Assembly: GCA_900466945.1 (NCBI GenBank)
Contig: UBNV01000001.1
Span: 372,001-436,000, forward strand
Length of the DNA: 64,000 nt
Source: Hyphomicrobiales bacterium
GTDB taxonomy: Bacteria > Pseudomonadota > Alphaproteobacteria > Rhizobiales > Rhizobiaceae
Direction: 5' to 3'
The notes beneath the pieces are model-generated. The model was not told the DNA's origin. It saw only the letters and a list, made by a program, of their open reading frames with translations, and ran no database searches. Positions 1 through 10,027 of this stretch are shown in pieces. How positions within the stretch are numbered: position 1 is the first letter of the stretch; each line of letters begins with the position of its first letter. The position numbers were made by a program, and so were the translations under genes.

Positions 1-1037
1 ATCACTTCCCAGAAACGTCCCTGATCAGGGAAATTGGGAACACCTTCGAACATCAACGTCGTGGCACAGTTCGAAAGCGGACCGTAGACGATGTAGGAAT
101 GGCCGGTGACCCAGCCCACATCAGCCGTGCACCAGTAAACGTCACCGTCGTGATAGTCGAAGACATATTCATGCGTCATCGAGGCATAGACGAGATAGCC
201 GCCCGTCGTATGCATGACACCCTTCGGCTTGCCGGTCGAACCCGACGTGTAGAGGATGAACAGCGGATCTTCCGCTTTCATCTTCACCGGCGGGCATTCT
301 GCCTTGACCGTGTGAACTTCCTGGTGATGCCAGATGTCACGGCCCGGCGCCCAGCCGATCTTGCCGCCAGTGCGGCGCACGACCAGAACCTTGTTGACGA
401 TGACATACTGCTTGGCAGCGATATCGATCGCGATATCGGTGTTTTCCTTGAGCGGCACCGGCTTGCCACCCCGAACGCCCTCGTCGCAGGTGATGACGAA
501 GGTCGATTCACAGTCGACGATGCGTCCGGCAAGCGCTTCGGGAGAGAAGCCGCCGAAGACGACCGAATGGATGGCCCCGATGCGCGCACAGGCGAGCATG
601 GCATAGGTGGCTTCCGGGATCATCGGCATGTAAATGGTGACGCGATCGCCCTTCTTGACGCCGTGCTTCTTCAAGACATTTGCCATACGGCACACATGCT
701 CGTAGAGCTCGTTATAGGTGATCTTCTTGTCGATATACGGGTTGTCACCTTCCCAAATGATGGCGGTGCGTTCGCCATGCGTCTTCAGGTGACGGTCGAT
801 ACAGTTGTAGGAGACATTGGTCAGGCCGTCCTCGAACCACTTGATCGGGACCTTACCCTTGAAGGACGTGTTCTTGACCTTGGTATAGGGCTTGAACCAG
901 TCGATGCGCTTGCCATGCTTGCCCCAGAACTTCTCCGGATCCTCGATGCTCTCCTGGTACCATTTCTGATACTTGTCATCGTCGATCAGGGCGCGGACTT
1001 TCGCCGCTTTCAGCACCGGATAGGTTTTGGCTGACAT
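1..1037 (-). CDS. acsA: Acetyl-CoA synthetase, N-terminal part (cut by window edge)
   Basis: This gene activates acetate to acetyl-CoA through an acetyl-adenylate in the cytoplasm. About 345 N-terminal residues are visible and the C-terminus lies outside the window. The translation begins [16 protein letters not shown] and contains the acetyl-CoA synthetase N-terminal region ([20 protein letters not shown]), the IYMPMIPEA and [15 protein letters not shown] blocks, the AMP-binding P-loop [20 protein letters not shown], and [16 protein letters not shown]. The start at 1037 is preceded by a strong GAGGAGG ribosome-binding site. It is divergent from trcR. A second, related acyl-CoA synthetase (prpE) lies 1 kb away. 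Family assignment is certain; the acetate specificity is inferred from the close match to Acs and not PrpE. Confidence 0.95.
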   Translation of the reverse strand, partial: MSAKTYPVLKAAKVRALIDDDKYQKWYQESIEDPEKFWGKHGKRIDWFKPYTKVKNTSFKGKVPIKWFEDGLTNVSYNCIDRHLKTHGERTAIIWEGDNPYIDKKITYNELYEHVCRMANVLKKHGVKKGDRVTIYMPMIPEATYAMLACARIGAIHSVVFGGFSPEALAGRIVDCESTFVITCDEGVRGGKPVPLKENTDIAIDIAAKQYVIVNKVLVVRRTGGKIGWAPGRDIWHHQEVHTVKAECPPVKMKAEDPLFILYTSGSTGKPKGVMHTTGGYLVYASMTHEYVFDYHDGDVYWCTADVGWVTGHSYIVYGPLSNCATTLMFEGVPNFPDQGRFWEV

Positions 1038-1146
1038 GAATTCCTCCTCATGTTGACGGGCCACTACTGGCGACCAGGACCGTCCTCCCCGGCCTATCGC
1101 CGACATACATAGCAGGTGAAAAACAGCCAGCAATTAGACAAAGGTC

Positions 1147-1164
1147 ATTCGCGACTTCGCGAAT
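1147..1164. promoter_or_regulatory. 18-bp inverted repeat in the acsA/trcR divergent gap
   Basis: The perfect arms ATTCGCGA and TCGCGAAT are separated by CT. The repeat sits 110 bp upstream of acsA and 107 bp upstream of trcR, in the 233-bp divergent gap (1038-1270), where a transcription factor operator is expected. I do not recognise the cognate regulator. Confidence 0.4.
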
Positions 1165-1270
1165 TGCAATTTCGTTACATAATCGCTATAAGGACGCCGA
1201 ATTCCCGGAAATAGTGGTTTAAACCCACGGCCCGCGACAACCGGCGCGGACCCTCAGAAGGATTGTATCC

Positions 1271-1972
1271 ATGGCTCAGACACTGCTCATGCCGAAGGCG
1301 ACCGCTGTATGGCTCGTCGACAATACCGCGCTGTCATTCGACCAGATCGCGCAGTTCTGCAAGCTGCACCCGCTCGAGGTGAAGGCAATTGCGGACGGCG
1401 AAGCAGCGCAGGGCATCAAGGGTCTTGACCCGATCGCAACCGGCCAGCTGTCGCGTGACGAAATCGCCCGCGCCGAGAAGGACGTGAACTACAAGCTCAA
1501 GATCTCGGAGCCGAAGGTTCGTGTACCCGACTCCAAGCGTCGTGGCCCGCGTTACACGCCAGTTTCGAAGCGCCAGGACCGCCCGAACGCCATCCTCTGG
1601 CTCGTGCGCAACCATCCGGAACTGAAGGACGCCCAGATTTCCCGCCTCGTCGGCACAACGAAGTCGACGATCGAGCAGATCCGCGACCGCACCCATTGGA
1701 ACTCTGCAAACCTTGCGCCGATGGATCCGGTAACCCTTGGCCTCTGCAGCCAGATTGACCTCGATCTCGAAGTGGAAAAGGCCTCGAAGGGCCGTCCGCT
1801 GCCCACCGCTGCCGAACTCGGCGCGACCCTCCAGTCTGCGAGCGAAACGGAAAATGCCGGTTTCAACTACGACCGCGAGGAAGAGAAGGAAATCGACGCC
1901 AACGCCGTCTTTGCCAAGCTTCAGTCGCTCAAGTCGGATCGTCCCGCAGACGAGGAAGACGACCAGTACTGA
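1271..1972 (+). CDS. trcR: Cell cycle transcriptional regulator TrcR (DUF1013)
   Basis: This 233-residue protein matches the DUF1013 family, restricted to alphaproteobacteria and named TrcR from work in Caulobacter. It starts MAQTLLMPKATAVWLVDNT, with a helix-turn-helix-like N-terminal segment (residues 10-40). The conserved central part contains KRRGPRYTPVSKRQDRP (about 78-94) and AILWLVRNHPEL, followed by LVGTTKSTIEQIRDRTHWN, which looks like a second DNA-binding helix pair. The C-terminus is acidic (ADEEDDQY). The ATG at 1271 follows AGAAGGAT and is the natural start. A rho-independent terminator follows at 1994-2024. Its target genes cannot be read from this sequence. Assignment to the family is secure, the regulatory role is by family. 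Confidence 0.9.
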   Translation: MAQTLLMPKATAVWLVDNTALSFDQIAQFCKLHPLEVKAIADGEAAQGIKGLDPIATGQLSRDEIARAEKDVNYKLKISEPKVRVPDSKRRGPRYTPVSKRQDRPNAILWLVRNHPELKDAQISRLVGTTKSTIEQIRDRTHWNSANLAPMDPVTLGLCSQIDLDLEVEKASKGRPLPTAAELGATLQSASETENAGFNYDREEEKEIDANAVFAKLQSLKSDRPADEEDDQY

Positions 1973-1993
1973 CCTTCGATCAACATATTTCAG

Positions 1994-2024
1994 CCCCGGC
2001 TGCCCCTGGCGGCCGGGGTTTTTT
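1994..2024 (+). terminator. Rho-independent terminator of trcR
   Basis: Stem CCCCGGC (1994-2000) pairs with GCCGGGG (2012-2018) and is followed by six T. It lies 22 bp after the trcR stop and just before the convergent prpE stop. Confidence 0.85.
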
Positions 2025-2041
2025 AATGCCCGAAATCAGGC

Positions 2042-3979
2042 TCATGCGCTCGCGGCAGATTTGGCAATGGCAGGCACCTGCCCATGGGCCTGCAGAACGG
2101 CGGTTATCTCGTCCAGGATGGCAGGATCGTCGATCGTCGCCGGCATCTTCCAGGGCAGGCCATCGGCGATCTTTTGCATGGTGCCGCGCAGGATCTTGCC
2201 CGAACGGGTCTTCGGCAGACGATCCACCATCAAAACCATCTTGAAGGCGGCCACCGGGCCGATCTCGTCGCGCACCAGCTGCACGACTTCTTTGGAGATC
2301 AGGGCATGGTCGCGGTGGACGTTTTTCTTCAACACCAGGAAGCCGCAGGGGATCTGGCCCTTGAGCTCATCGGCGATGCCGATGACAGCGCATTCGGCCA
2401 CATCGGGATGCATTGCACAGACCTCTTCCATCCCGCCTGTCGAAAGGCGGTGGCCCGCGCAATTGATGATGTCGTCTGTGCGGGCCATGACGAAAACATA
2501 ACCGTCCTCGTCGATCACACCGGCATCGGCCGTCTTGTAATACCCGGGGAATTCTTCCAGGCACGAGGTCCGGAAACGCTCGTCGGCATTCCAGAAGGTA
2601 ACAAGGCAACCCGGGGGCAGGGGCAGCTTGGCGACGATATTGCCCAGCGTGCCGGGGGCCACGGGATGGCCGGCATCGTCAAGAACATCGAGCGCATAGC
2701 CGGGCATAGCCTTGGTCGGTGACCCGTGTTTCACGGGAAGCAGTCCGAGACCCGCCGGATTGGCGGCGATGGCCCAGCCGGTCTCCGTCTGCCACCAGTG
2801 ATCGATAACAGGGACTTTGAGAATCCGCTCCGCCCATTTCAGGGTTTCGGGGTCAGCCCGCTCGCCTGCGAGAAACAGCGCGCGCAGCCCCGAAAGATCA
2901 TAGCGGGCGACATGGTCACCTTCGGGATCGTCGCGACGGATCGCACGGAATGCCGTTGGCGCGGTGAATAGGACTTTGACGTCATGATCGCTCACCACGC
3001 GCCAGAAGGTGCCGGCATCCGGCGTGCCCACGGGCTTGCCTTCGAAGATGACTGTCGCATTTCCGGCCAGCAGCGGGCCATAGACGATATAGGAATGCCC
3101 GACGACCCAACCGATATCGGATGCCGCCCAGAAAACCTCCCCTGGCTTGACGCCATAGACATTCTTCATGGTCCAGTTGAGCGCGACCATGTGACCGCCA
3201 TTGTCGCGCACGACGCCCTTGGGTTGGCCCGTCGTCCCTGATGTGTAGAGGATATAGAGCGGATCGGTTGCCGCCACCGGCACGCAATCGACTTTGGTCC
3301 CGTTTGCTTTTTCCTGCTCGATCGCCTGGGCGAGATCCACATCGCCGTGCTCGTAGCGTAACGGCGCATGATATTGGTCACGCTGCAGGATCAGGCAGAA
3401 ATCGGGTTTGACCTTGGCCATGTCGATAGCCTGATCGAGCAGTGGCTTGTAGGGAACGATACGCCCCGGCTCTAGACCGCAGCTCGCGCCGATCACCACC
3501 TTCGCCCCGGAATCATCGATACGGGTGGCAAGCTCGTGCGCTGCAAAACCTCCAAAGACCACGGAATGTACGGCACCGATGCGCGCGCAGGCGAGCATGG
3601 AGAAGACGGCTTCCGGGATCATCGGCATATAGATGATGACGCGATCCCCCTTTCCAATGCCATGATTGCGCAGCACGGCGGCGGTAGCCGAGACCTCGGT
3701 CAACACGTCATCATAGCTATAGCGGGCCGTCTGCCCGGTCATTGGACTATCATAGATGACCGCAGTCTCCGCCCCGCGTCCTGCTTCAATGTGGCGGTCG
3801 ATGCAGTTGAAGCAGGTGTTGGTTTCCCCACCGGAAAACCAGCGGCCGTAGCTGCCTTGTGAAGGATCGAAGACTACCGCCGGCGCTTTGTACCAATGGA
3901 TCTCCTCCGCCACGCCACCCCAAAAGCCCTCGGGGTTCGCCCTCCAGGAATCATAAATGTCCTGATAACTGTCGCGCAT
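2042..3979 (-). CDS. prpE: Propionyl-CoA synthetase-type acyl-CoA ligase
   Basis: This 645-residue ANL-superfamily ligase should form acyl-CoA from a short-chain acid, ATP and CoA. Visible motifs are the P-loop LYTSGTTGQPKGV (about 244-256), [19 protein letters not shown], the WWQTETGW block of the adenylation site, YKTADAGVIDEDGYVFVMARTDD, and the C-terminal RSGKILRG, where K595 is the catalytic lysine that is commonly acetylated for regulation. The N-terminal MRDSYQDIYDSWRANPEGFWG and the CFNCIDRH block resemble PrpE/ACSS3 proteins more than Acs. The start at 3979 has GGGAGG upstream. The gene is convergent with trcR. I call it prpE by similarity, but acetate or butyrate use cannot be excluded. 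Confidence 0.85.
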   Translation of the reverse strand: MRDSYQDIYDSWRANPEGFWGGVAEEIHWYKAPAVVFDPSQGSYGRWFSGGETNTCFNCIDRHIEAGRGAETAVIYDSPMTGQTARYSYDDVLTEVSATAAVLRNHGIGKGDRVIIYMPMIPEAVFSMLACARIGAVHSVVFGGFAAHELATRIDDSGAKVVIGASCGLEPGRIVPYKPLLDQAIDMAKVKPDFCLILQRDQYHAPLRYEHGDVDLAQAIEQEKANGTKVDCVPVAATDPLYILYTSGTTGQPKGVVRDNGGHMVALNWTMKNVYGVKPGEVFWAASDIGWVVGHSYIVYGPLLAGNATVIFEGKPVGTPDAGTFWRVVSDHDVKVLFTAPTAFRAIRRDDPEGDHVARYDLSGLRALFLAGERADPETLKWAERILKVPVIDHWWQTETGWAIAANPAGLGLLPVKHGSPTKAMPGYALDVLDDAGHPVAPGTLGNIVAKLPLPPGCLVTFWNADERFRTSCLEEFPGYYKTADAGVIDEDGYVFVMARTDDIINCAGHRLSTGGMEEVCAMHPDVAECAVIGIADELKGQIPCGFLVLKKNVHRDHALISKEVVQLVRDEIGPVAAFKMVLMVDRLPKTRSGKILRGTMQKIADGLPWKMPATIDDPAILDEITAVLQAHGQVPAIAKSAASA

Positions 3980-4089
3980 GTCGATCCTCCCGTGACAACG
4001 CTTCGGCTTTCGCCTTTACCGTCATTTTAGGATCGACGAAGAGAGGAGGGAAGAGAGACCAAAGCGCTATGCCGAAGGTCTAAGGCAAC

Positions 4090-4749
4090 TTAACGTGTGC
4101 CAAAAATCGCCGAACCGACACGCACACTGGTCGCCCCGAAGCCGATGGCCGTCTCGAAATCGCCCGACATGCCCATCGACAACTTCTTGAGACCGTTTTC
4201 GCCGGCAAGCTTTGCCAGCAGTGCAAAATGCGGACCCGGATTTTCATCGACCGGTGGGATGCACATGAGCCCCTCGATCTGCATGCCCAGGTCATCCCGG
4301 CAGAGGGTTACGAAGGCTGCCACATCGTCGGGCGCGATCCCAGCCTTCTGCGGCTCCAGGCCCGTGTTGACCTGGATGTAGAAGCGAATACTGCGCGCCT
4401 GACCTTTCACTTCCTCCGCAAGTGCACGCGCGATTTTTTCGCGATCGACAGTTTCGACGACGTCAAAGAGCGCCACGGCGTCGGCAGCCTTGTTCGACTG
4501 CAGGGGGCCGATCAGGTGAAGCTCGATGGCAGGTGTATCAGCCTTCAAGGCTGGCCATTTGCCCTGCGCTTCCTGCACTCGGTTTTCCCCGAAGACCCGC
4601 TGACCCGCTTCAATTGTAGGCCTGATATGCTCGGCATCGAAGGTTTTCGACACAGCAACGAGCGAAACCGAATCCGGCTCACGACCTGCTTCTTCCGCTG
4701 CCTTCGCGATTTTGTCCCGAACGTCCTGAAGCCGCTCTTCAACTGACAT
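4090..4749 (-). CDS. yggS: YggS-family pyridoxal phosphate homeostasis protein
   Basis: This 219-residue protein of the YggS/PROSC (PLPBP) family binds pyridoxal 5'-phosphate in a single alanine-racemase-like barrel and helps keep vitamin B6 and amino-acid pools in balance; no catalysis is known. The PLP lysine is K35 in LVAVSKTFDAE. Other family blocks are FGENRVQEAQGKWP, LHLIGPLQSNK and LSMGMSGDFETAI, with GATSVRVGSAIFG at the C-terminus. I chose the ATG at 4749, where MSVEERLQ begins and GAGGA lies upstream. A longer reading back to 4944 would run into the leuS start and has no family counterpart. It is divergent from leuS. Confidence 0.92.
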   Translation of the reverse strand: MSVEERLQDVRDKIAKAAEEAGREPDSVSLVAVSKTFDAEHIRPTIEAGQRVFGENRVQEAQGKWPALKADTPAIELHLIGPLQSNKAADAVALFDVVETVDREKIARALAEEVKGQARSIRFYIQVNTGLEPQKAGIAPDDVAAFVTLCRDDLGMQIEGLMCIPPVDENPGPHFALLAKLAGENGLKKLSMGMSGDFETAIGFGATSVRVGSAIFGTR

Positions 4750-4942
4750 GCCAAATCCTCGTTTTGATCTGCTCGATATCTGGCGTAACCAGAACTTTCT
4801 GCAAGGGGTTAATCGCAGCCTCAGACGATGGCAAGCGCGGGCGCGGAAAGGCCACGCGAATGCCTCAAAAACTTGACGCTTGGCCGGTTTCATGATGAAG
4901 GTCGGCCCTCTCTTTTTGATGCTATTCCCGGAAATGCAATCC

Positions 4943-7564
4943 ATGGCTACCGAACGTTACAATCCGCGCGACGCTGAGCCCCGTTGGCAGGCAAAATGGT
5001 CCGAAGACAAGGTCTTCGAGACGGACAATGCTGATCCGCGCGAGAAATACTACGTCCTTGAGATGTTCCCCTATCCTTCGGGACGCATCCATATGGGCCA
5101 TGTCCGCAACTACGCGATGGGCGACGTTGTGGCTCGCTACAAGCGTGCCCGCGGCTACAACGTTCTGCACCCGATGGGCTGGGACGCCTTCGGTATGCCG
5201 GCCGAAAACGCGGCGATGAAGAACAAGGTTCATCCCAAGGCCTGGACCTATGAGAACATTGCCACCATGCGTGGTCAGCTGAAGTCCATGGGCCTGTCGC
5301 TCGACTGGTCACGCGAATTCGCGACCTGCGACGTCGACTACTACCATCGCCAGCAGCACCTCTTCCTGGATTTCCTGGAAAAGGGCCTCGTCTATCGCAA
5401 GAATTCCAAGGTCAACTGGGACCCCGAGGACATGACTGTGCTCGCCAACGAGCAGGTCATCGACGGTCGCGGCTGGCGTTCGGGTGCGCTGGTCGAACAG
5501 CGCGAACTGACTCAGTGGTTCTTCAAGATCACCGATTTCAGCCAGGATCTGCTCGACGCGCTGGACGAGCTCGACCAGTGGCCTGAAAAGGTCCGGCTGA
5601 TGCAGAAGAACTGGATCGGCCGCTCGGAAGGCATGGCCGTGCGATGGGAAGTGGCCTCCGGCAGCGAGGCGGGCGAAGTCACGGTTTACACGACCCGTCC
5701 CGATACCCTGTTCGGTGCGTCGTTCCTGGCGATCGCCGCCGATCATCCGATGGCGAAGGAAGCTGCAGCGCGTGACGAAGCCGTTGATGCCTTCTGCCAG
5801 GAATGCCGTCATGCCGGCACGTCGCTTGCGGCTCTGGAAACAGCCGAGAAAAAGGGGATTGATACCGGTATCCGGGTAAAGCACCCACTCGATCCGAGCT
5901 GGGAACTGCCGGTCTACGTCGCCAATTTCGTGCTCATGGAATACGGCACGGGCGCGATCTTCGGATGCCCCTCCGGCGACCAGCGTGACCTGGACTTCGC
6001 CCGCAAGTATGACTTGCCGGTAGTCCCGGTTGTCATGCCGAAGGACAGCGACGCTGCGACCTTTGAGATCGGCGATACCGCGTTTACCGATGACGGCGTG
6101 ATGATCAATTCGCGCTTCCTGGATGGCATGTGCACGACGGAAGCCTTTGAGGAAGTGGCCAAGCGTCTGTCGTCGCAGCAGCTGAACAGCGCGCCGCAGG
6201 GCGAGCGCAAGGTCAACTTCCGTCTGCGCGACTGGGGCATCTCCCGTCAGCGTTACTGGGGTTGCCCGATCCCGGTCATTCACTGCGATGATTGCGGCGT
6301 CGTGCCTGTCCCGAAGAAGGATCTTCCGGTCCGTCTGCCCGATGACGTCAGCTTCGACAAGCCTGGCAACCCGCTCGACCGTCATGCCACGTGGCGGCAT
6401 GTAGCCTGCCCGTACTGCGGCAAGGATGCCCGTCGCGAGACGGACACCATGGACACCTTCGTCGATTCCAGCTGGTACTTCGCCCGTTTCACCGCGCCGT
6501 GGGAAGACAATCCGACGGATCCGGCTGTTGCCAGCCATTGGCTGCCGGTCGACCAGTATATCGGCGGCATCGAGCACGCGATCCTGCATCTGCTCTATTC
6601 GCGCTTCTTTACCCGCGCGATGCGCGAGACAGGTCACGTAGCGATCAAGGAACCCTTCAAGGGTCTCTTCACCCAGGGTATGGTCGTGCACGAGACCTAT
6701 AGCATCGGCGAAGGCCTCGAGCGCGAATGGGTAGCTCCGGTTGACCTGCGGATCGAGGAAACTGACGGTACTCGCCGGGCATATCTCCTGACCAATGGCC
6801 AGGAAGCGAAGATCGGCTCGATCGAGAAGATGTCGAAGTCGAGGAAGAATGTCGTCGACCCCGATGACATCATCGGTTCCTACGGCGCCGATACGGCTCG
6901 CTTCTTCGTTCTCTCGGACTCGCCGCCGGACCGTGACGTAATTTGGTCCGAAGCCGGCGTAGAAGGCGCACACCGCTTTGTGCAGCGCGTCTGGCGCCTG
7001 GTTTCGGAAGCATCCGACAGACTGAAGTCCGTCTCGCCGAATCCGGCTAAGGAAGGTGAAGGGCTTGCCGTCTCGCAGATCGCGCACAAGACGCTGAAGG
7101 CTGTGCAGGGAGATCTGGATAAGCTCGCATTCAACAAAGCGATCGCGCGCATCTACGAATTGGTAAACGCGCTTGCCGCGCCGCTGACCAATGTCGCAGC
7201 AGGGCAGGGCGACACTGCCTATGTCGCAGCCGTGCGCAATGCCGCCGAAATTCTCATCCAGTTGATTGCACCGATGACGCCGCATCTGGCTGAAGAATGC
7301 TGGTCCAGCCTCGGCAACGAGGGCCTGATTGCCAAGGCAGCCTGGCCGCAGTTTGATGAAGGTCTGGTCGCTGAAAACGAAATTGTTCTGCCTGTGCAGA
7401 TCAATGGCAAGAAGCGCGCCGAATTGACAATCGCGCGCGACGCAGACCAGAATGCAGTTCAGGAAGCCGTGTTGGCTCTTGACGCCGTCAAGACCGCACT
7501 CAACGGTCAGGCTCCGAAGAAGATCATCGTCGTCCCGCTAAGGATCGTGAATATTGTCCTCTGA
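4943..7564 (+). CDS. leuS: Leucyl-tRNA synthetase
   Basis: This class I synthetase charges tRNA-Leu. The protein is 873 residues from the ATG at 4943 ([16 protein letters not shown]); ATGs further upstream exist at 4934 and 4880, but homologues begin at or near this position. The HIGH motif is HMGH at 50-53 inside [20 protein letters not shown], the CP1 editing domain carries [10 protein letters not shown], and the KMSKS loop is at 629-633. [13 protein letters not shown] and the C-terminal anticodon-binding domain are intact. The last 11 bases overlap the lptE start. leuS, lptE and holA form a plus-strand cluster seen in many proteobacteria. Confidence 0.97.
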   Translation: MATERYNPRDAEPRWQAKWSEDKVFETDNADPREKYYVLEMFPYPSGRIHMGHVRNYAMGDVVARYKRARGYNVLHPMGWDAFGMPAENAAMKNKVHPKAWTYENIATMRGQLKSMGLSLDWSREFATCDVDYYHRQQHLFLDFLEKGLVYRKNSKVNWDPEDMTVLANEQVIDGRGWRSGALVEQRELTQWFFKITDFSQDLLDALDELDQWPEKVRLMQKNWIGRSEGMAVRWEVASGSEAGEVTVYTTRPDTLFGASFLAIAADHPMAKEAAARDEAVDAFCQECRHAGTSLAALETAEKKGIDTGIRVKHPLDPSWELPVYVANFVLMEYGTGAIFGCPSGDQRDLDFARKYDLPVVPVVMPKDSDAATFEIGDTAFTDDGVMINSRFLDGMCTTEAFEEVAKRLSSQQLNSAPQGERKVNFRLRDWGISRQRYWGCPIPVIHCDDCGVVPVPKKDLPVRLPDDVSFDKPGNPLDRHATWRHVACPYCGKDARRETDTMDTFVDSSWYFARFTAPWEDNPTDPAVASHWLPVDQYIGGIEHAILHLLYSRFFTRAMRETGHVAIKEPFKGLFTQGMVVHETYSIGEGLEREWVAPVDLRIEETDGTRRAYLLTNGQEAKIGSIEKMSKSRKNVVDPDDIIGSYGADTARFFVLSDSPPDRDVIWSEAGVEGAHRFVQRVWRLVSEASDRLKSVSPNPAKEGEGLAVSQIAHKTLKAVQGDLDKLAFNKAIARIYELVNALAAPLTNVAAGQGDTAYVAAVRNAAEILIQLIAPMTPHLAEECWSSLGNEGLIAKAAWPQFDEGLVAENEIVLPVQINGKKRAELTIARDADQNAVQEAVLALDAVKTALNGQAPKKIIVVPLRIVNIVL

Positions 7565-8069
7565 ACTCAAGCCTTCCACGGTGCTTCGGCGCTCGGTTCT
7601 GATCGGTGCGGCCCTGCTACTTGCAGGTTGTCAGGCGCGTCCCCTTTATCAGGACACCAATGGTGAAACCCGCGGCGCTCTCGCCGCGATCGCCTATTCC
7701 GAGGCCTCCAGCCGGGTCGGACTGGAGGCGCGCAATCGGCTCATCTTCCTCACCAGCGGCGGAGACGAAACGAAGACGCCGCAGTACCAAGTCGATCTGG
7801 AGGTAACCAGTTCGATCGGTGGCATCCTTCTGGAGGCAGGTGCCGACACACCGAACTCGGGCCGCGCCGTTGCCACAGGAACCTATACACTGAAGCGTAT
7901 CTCGGATGAGACCGTTCTGAAGACGGGACGCCGTCAAGCCGTTGCCCTGTTCGACTACCCGCGCCAGGAGTTCGCGAAACTACGAGCAAGACGCGATGCG
8001 GAGACCCGGGCAGCTCGAGAGTTGGCCGAACTGATCTACGCCGATCTCACCATGGCCCTTGGTCGCTGA
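7554..8069 (+). CDS. lptE: LPS-assembly lipoprotein LptE
   Basis: LptE is the outer-membrane lipoprotein that plugs the LptD barrel and places lipopolysaccharide on the cell surface. The 171-residue product has a lipoprotein signal peptide with a twin-arginine-free n-region (LRRS), hydrophobic core VLIGAALLL and lipobox LAGC with lipidated C26. The body contains the short repeats and charged helix ([22 protein letters not shown]) usual for alphaproteobacterial LptE. The best start is TTG at 7554, preceded by AAGGAT at 7541-7546; an in-frame GTG at 7548 sits too close to that ribosome-binding site. The gene overlaps leuS by 11 bp, suggesting translational coupling. Sequence conservation in LptE is low, so the call leans on position and lipobox. 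Confidence 0.85.
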   Translation: MSSELKPSTVLRRSVLIGAALLLAGCQARPLYQDTNGETRGALAAIAYSEASSRVGLEARNRLIFLTSGGDETKTPQYQVDLEVTSSIGGILLEAGADTPNSGRAVATGTYTLKRISDETVLKTGRRQAVALFDYPRQEFAKLRARRDAETRAARELAELIYADLTMALGR

Positions 8070-8077
8070 TCGCGGCC

Positions 8078-9124
8078 ATGGCGGAAATCAAGTCTCACGA
8101 GTTCGAAGGTTTTCTGCAGAAGTCGGCGCGACATTACCGAATTTTTGTCGTCTATGGTCCCGATCGGGGCCTTGTGTCGGAACGCGGTGCACAGATTGCG
8201 AAGTCTACGGGCGTTGACCTGACAGACGGATTTGCCCTCATCAAGCTCGACGCGTCCGACATCCAGTCCGATCCGGGAAGATTGATGGATGAAGTCAATG
8301 CTTTTGGCCTGTTCGGAGGCGAAAAGCTCATCTGGATCCGGGGTGCAGCCAACGAAAAGCAGTTGGTCGACGGGTTGGTGCACATTGCCTCTCGCCCCCT
8401 GGAAGGAAGCCATGTGCTGGTCGAGGCCGGCGACCTGAAGAAAGGCTCAGCGCTTCGTAAAGTGGCCGAGAGCGAGCGAAGCATTGCCTGTATTGCTTGT
8501 TATCAGGATGACGCCAGGGCTCTGAACGGTTTGATCGACAGTGAGCTTGCTGCCGTCAATATGCGAATAACGCCAGCAGCGAGACAACTTCTCCTCGATT
8601 CGATCGGCGGCGATCGCATTGCCTCCCGCAACGAGGTTCAGAAGCTGATTCTCTATTGCATGAAGGATGAGCTTATCGATGAAGCCCATGTCCTCGACAT
8701 TGTTGGCGACGCAAGTGCCGTGTCAACCGACGAAGTTGTGGACGCCGTCCTGTCAGGGGATCTGGATGGTTTCCTGCATGCGGTGCAGAAGGTCATCGCA
8801 TCAAAAACTGCGGTCTTTCTCGTCCTTCAGGGAACGATGAAGCAATTGCAATTGCTGGAAACAATGCGGCTGGAAATGGAGGAGCGGCAGCAGCAGGCCG
8901 CTCAGATCATGCAAACGCTGGGACGCGGGATCCATTTTAAGCGAAAACCGATTGTAGAAAAAGCATTACGCAACTGGAACAGTTCTGACCTCGCACGGGA
9001 GACTGGACGCTTGAATGCAGCGATCCTGCAGAGCCGCCAGAATGCAGCTCTCGAAGATAACGTCGCTATTCAGACACTGCTGGCGACGACATTACAGTCT
9101 GCCCGGCGTAATCGGCGCGCCTGA
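8078..9124 (+). CDS. holA: DNA polymerase III delta subunit
   Basis: HolA is the clamp-loader subunit that opens the beta sliding clamp. The product has 348 residues and starts MAEIKSHEFEGFLQK. The block YRIFVVYGPDRGLVSERG corresponds to the degenerate nucleotide-binding fold of delta, which lacks a working Walker A. EAGDLKKGSALRK and GGDRIASRNEVQKL are typical of the family, and the C-terminal collar domain (FLVLQGTMKQLQLLETM onward) is complete. The start lies 8 bp after the lptE stop. The stop at 9122-9124 abuts the parB stop on the opposite strand with no intervening base, so there is no room for a dedicated intergenic terminator. Confidence 0.93.
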   Translation: MAEIKSHEFEGFLQKSARHYRIFVVYGPDRGLVSERGAQIAKSTGVDLTDGFALIKLDASDIQSDPGRLMDEVNAFGLFGGEKLIWIRGAANEKQLVDGLVHIASRPLEGSHVLVEAGDLKKGSALRKVAESERSIACIACYQDDARALNGLIDSELAAVNMRITPAARQLLLDSIGGDRIASRNEVQKLILYCMKDELIDEAHVLDIVGDASAVSTDEVVDAVLSGDLDGFLHAVQKVIASKTAVFLVLQGTMKQLQLLETMRLEMEERQQQAAQIMQTLGRGIHFKRKPIVEKALRNWNSSDLARETGRLNAAILQSRQNAALEDNVAIQTLLATTLQSARRNRRA

Positions 9125-10006
9125 TCAGCGCGCCTCCAGCAGTCTGCAGATCTCTTCGAGTTGATCGAGTGACTTGTAGTTGATCTTCAGTTGCCCGCCA
9201 CTGCCTTTGTGATTGATGGAGACAGCGAGACCAAGCCGGTCAGAAAGGCTGCGCTCCAGGGCAATTGTATCCGAATCCTTCGGCTCCCGATTGTCTGCCG
9301 GCACTGGATCATGCTGAGCCTTGATGTGATTCTGCGCCAGTTTCTCAGCATCGCGAACGGAAAGCCCCTTCTGGGCGATGGTCTTGGCCAAGGTGACAGG
9401 ATCAGGCGTTGAAACCAGGGCGCGTGCGTGACCAGCGGACAGGCTCCCATCGGCCAGCATGTCTCGTACCGGGTCCGGAAGCTTGAGCAGACGCAAGCTG
9501 TTCGCGACATGGCTTCGACTCTTCCCAATGATCTCCCCGAGGTCATTTTGGGTATAGCCGTGTTCGGCAATCAACTGCTCGTAACCCAGGGCTTCTTCCA
9601 GAGGATTGAGATCCGCACGCTGGACATTTTCGACAATTGCGAGTTCGAGTGCTGTCCGATCATCGACATCCCGTACGATCACCGGGATCTCGACGAGTCC
9701 TGCCAGCTGCGCCGCCCTCCAGCGCCGCTCGCCGGCGATAATCTCGTAGCGGTCATTGTTGATGGTGCGGACGACGACAGGCTGAACAATGCCGTGCTGG
9801 CGAATTGACCCAGCAAGGTCCTGCAGTTCAGCTTCATCGAAGTAGCGGCGTGGGTTTTTGGGGCTCCGAGCGACGAATTCAATAGGGATTGTCCGGTCGG
9901 GATTGATCGCCGGACGCGATTCGCCCACGGGAACAGGCTGATCCATTTCCCCGATCAGCGCCGCAAGACCGCGACCGAGTCGCCGTTTCGATACGTCTTC
10001 GCTCAT
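9125..10006 (-). CDS. parB: Chromosome partitioning protein ParB
   Basis: ParB is the CTP-dependent DNA clamp that loads at parS and organises the origin region for segregation. The product has 293 residues. The CTP-binding/arginine patch GERRWRA is at 92-98, ENVQRADLNPLEEA at 126-139, the parS-reading helix-turn-helix at about 152-175 (TQNDLGEIIGKSRSHVANSL), and the C-terminal dimerisation domain ends LDQLEEICRLLEAR. The N-terminal RRLGRGLAALIGE segment is the ParA-contacting end usual for chromosomal ParB. It lies 21 bp downstream of parA. Four near-consensus parS sites are present in this window, and the gene lies about 8 kb from the inferred origin. Confidence 0.97.
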   Translation of the reverse strand: MSEDVSKRRLGRGLAALIGEMDQPVPVGESRPAINPDRTIPIEFVARSPKNPRRYFDEAELQDLAGSIRQHGIVQPVVVRTINNDRYEIIAGERRWRAAQLAGLVEIPVIVRDVDDRTALELAIVENVQRADLNPLEEALGYEQLIAEHGYTQNDLGEIIGKSRSHVANSLRLLKLPDPVRDMLADGSLSAGHARALVSTPDPVTLAKTIAQKGLSVRDAEKLAQNHIKAQHDPVPADNREPKDSDTIALERSLSDRLGLAVSINHKGSGGQLKINYKSLDQLEEICRLLEAR

Positions 10007-10027
10007 ACTTATACCCTTATACGAAGA

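Noticed and set aside
5309..7285. Open minus-strand reading frame of 658 codons opposite leuS
   Set aside because: It mirrors the GC-rich third positions of leuS, has no ribosome-binding site and no recognisable domain.
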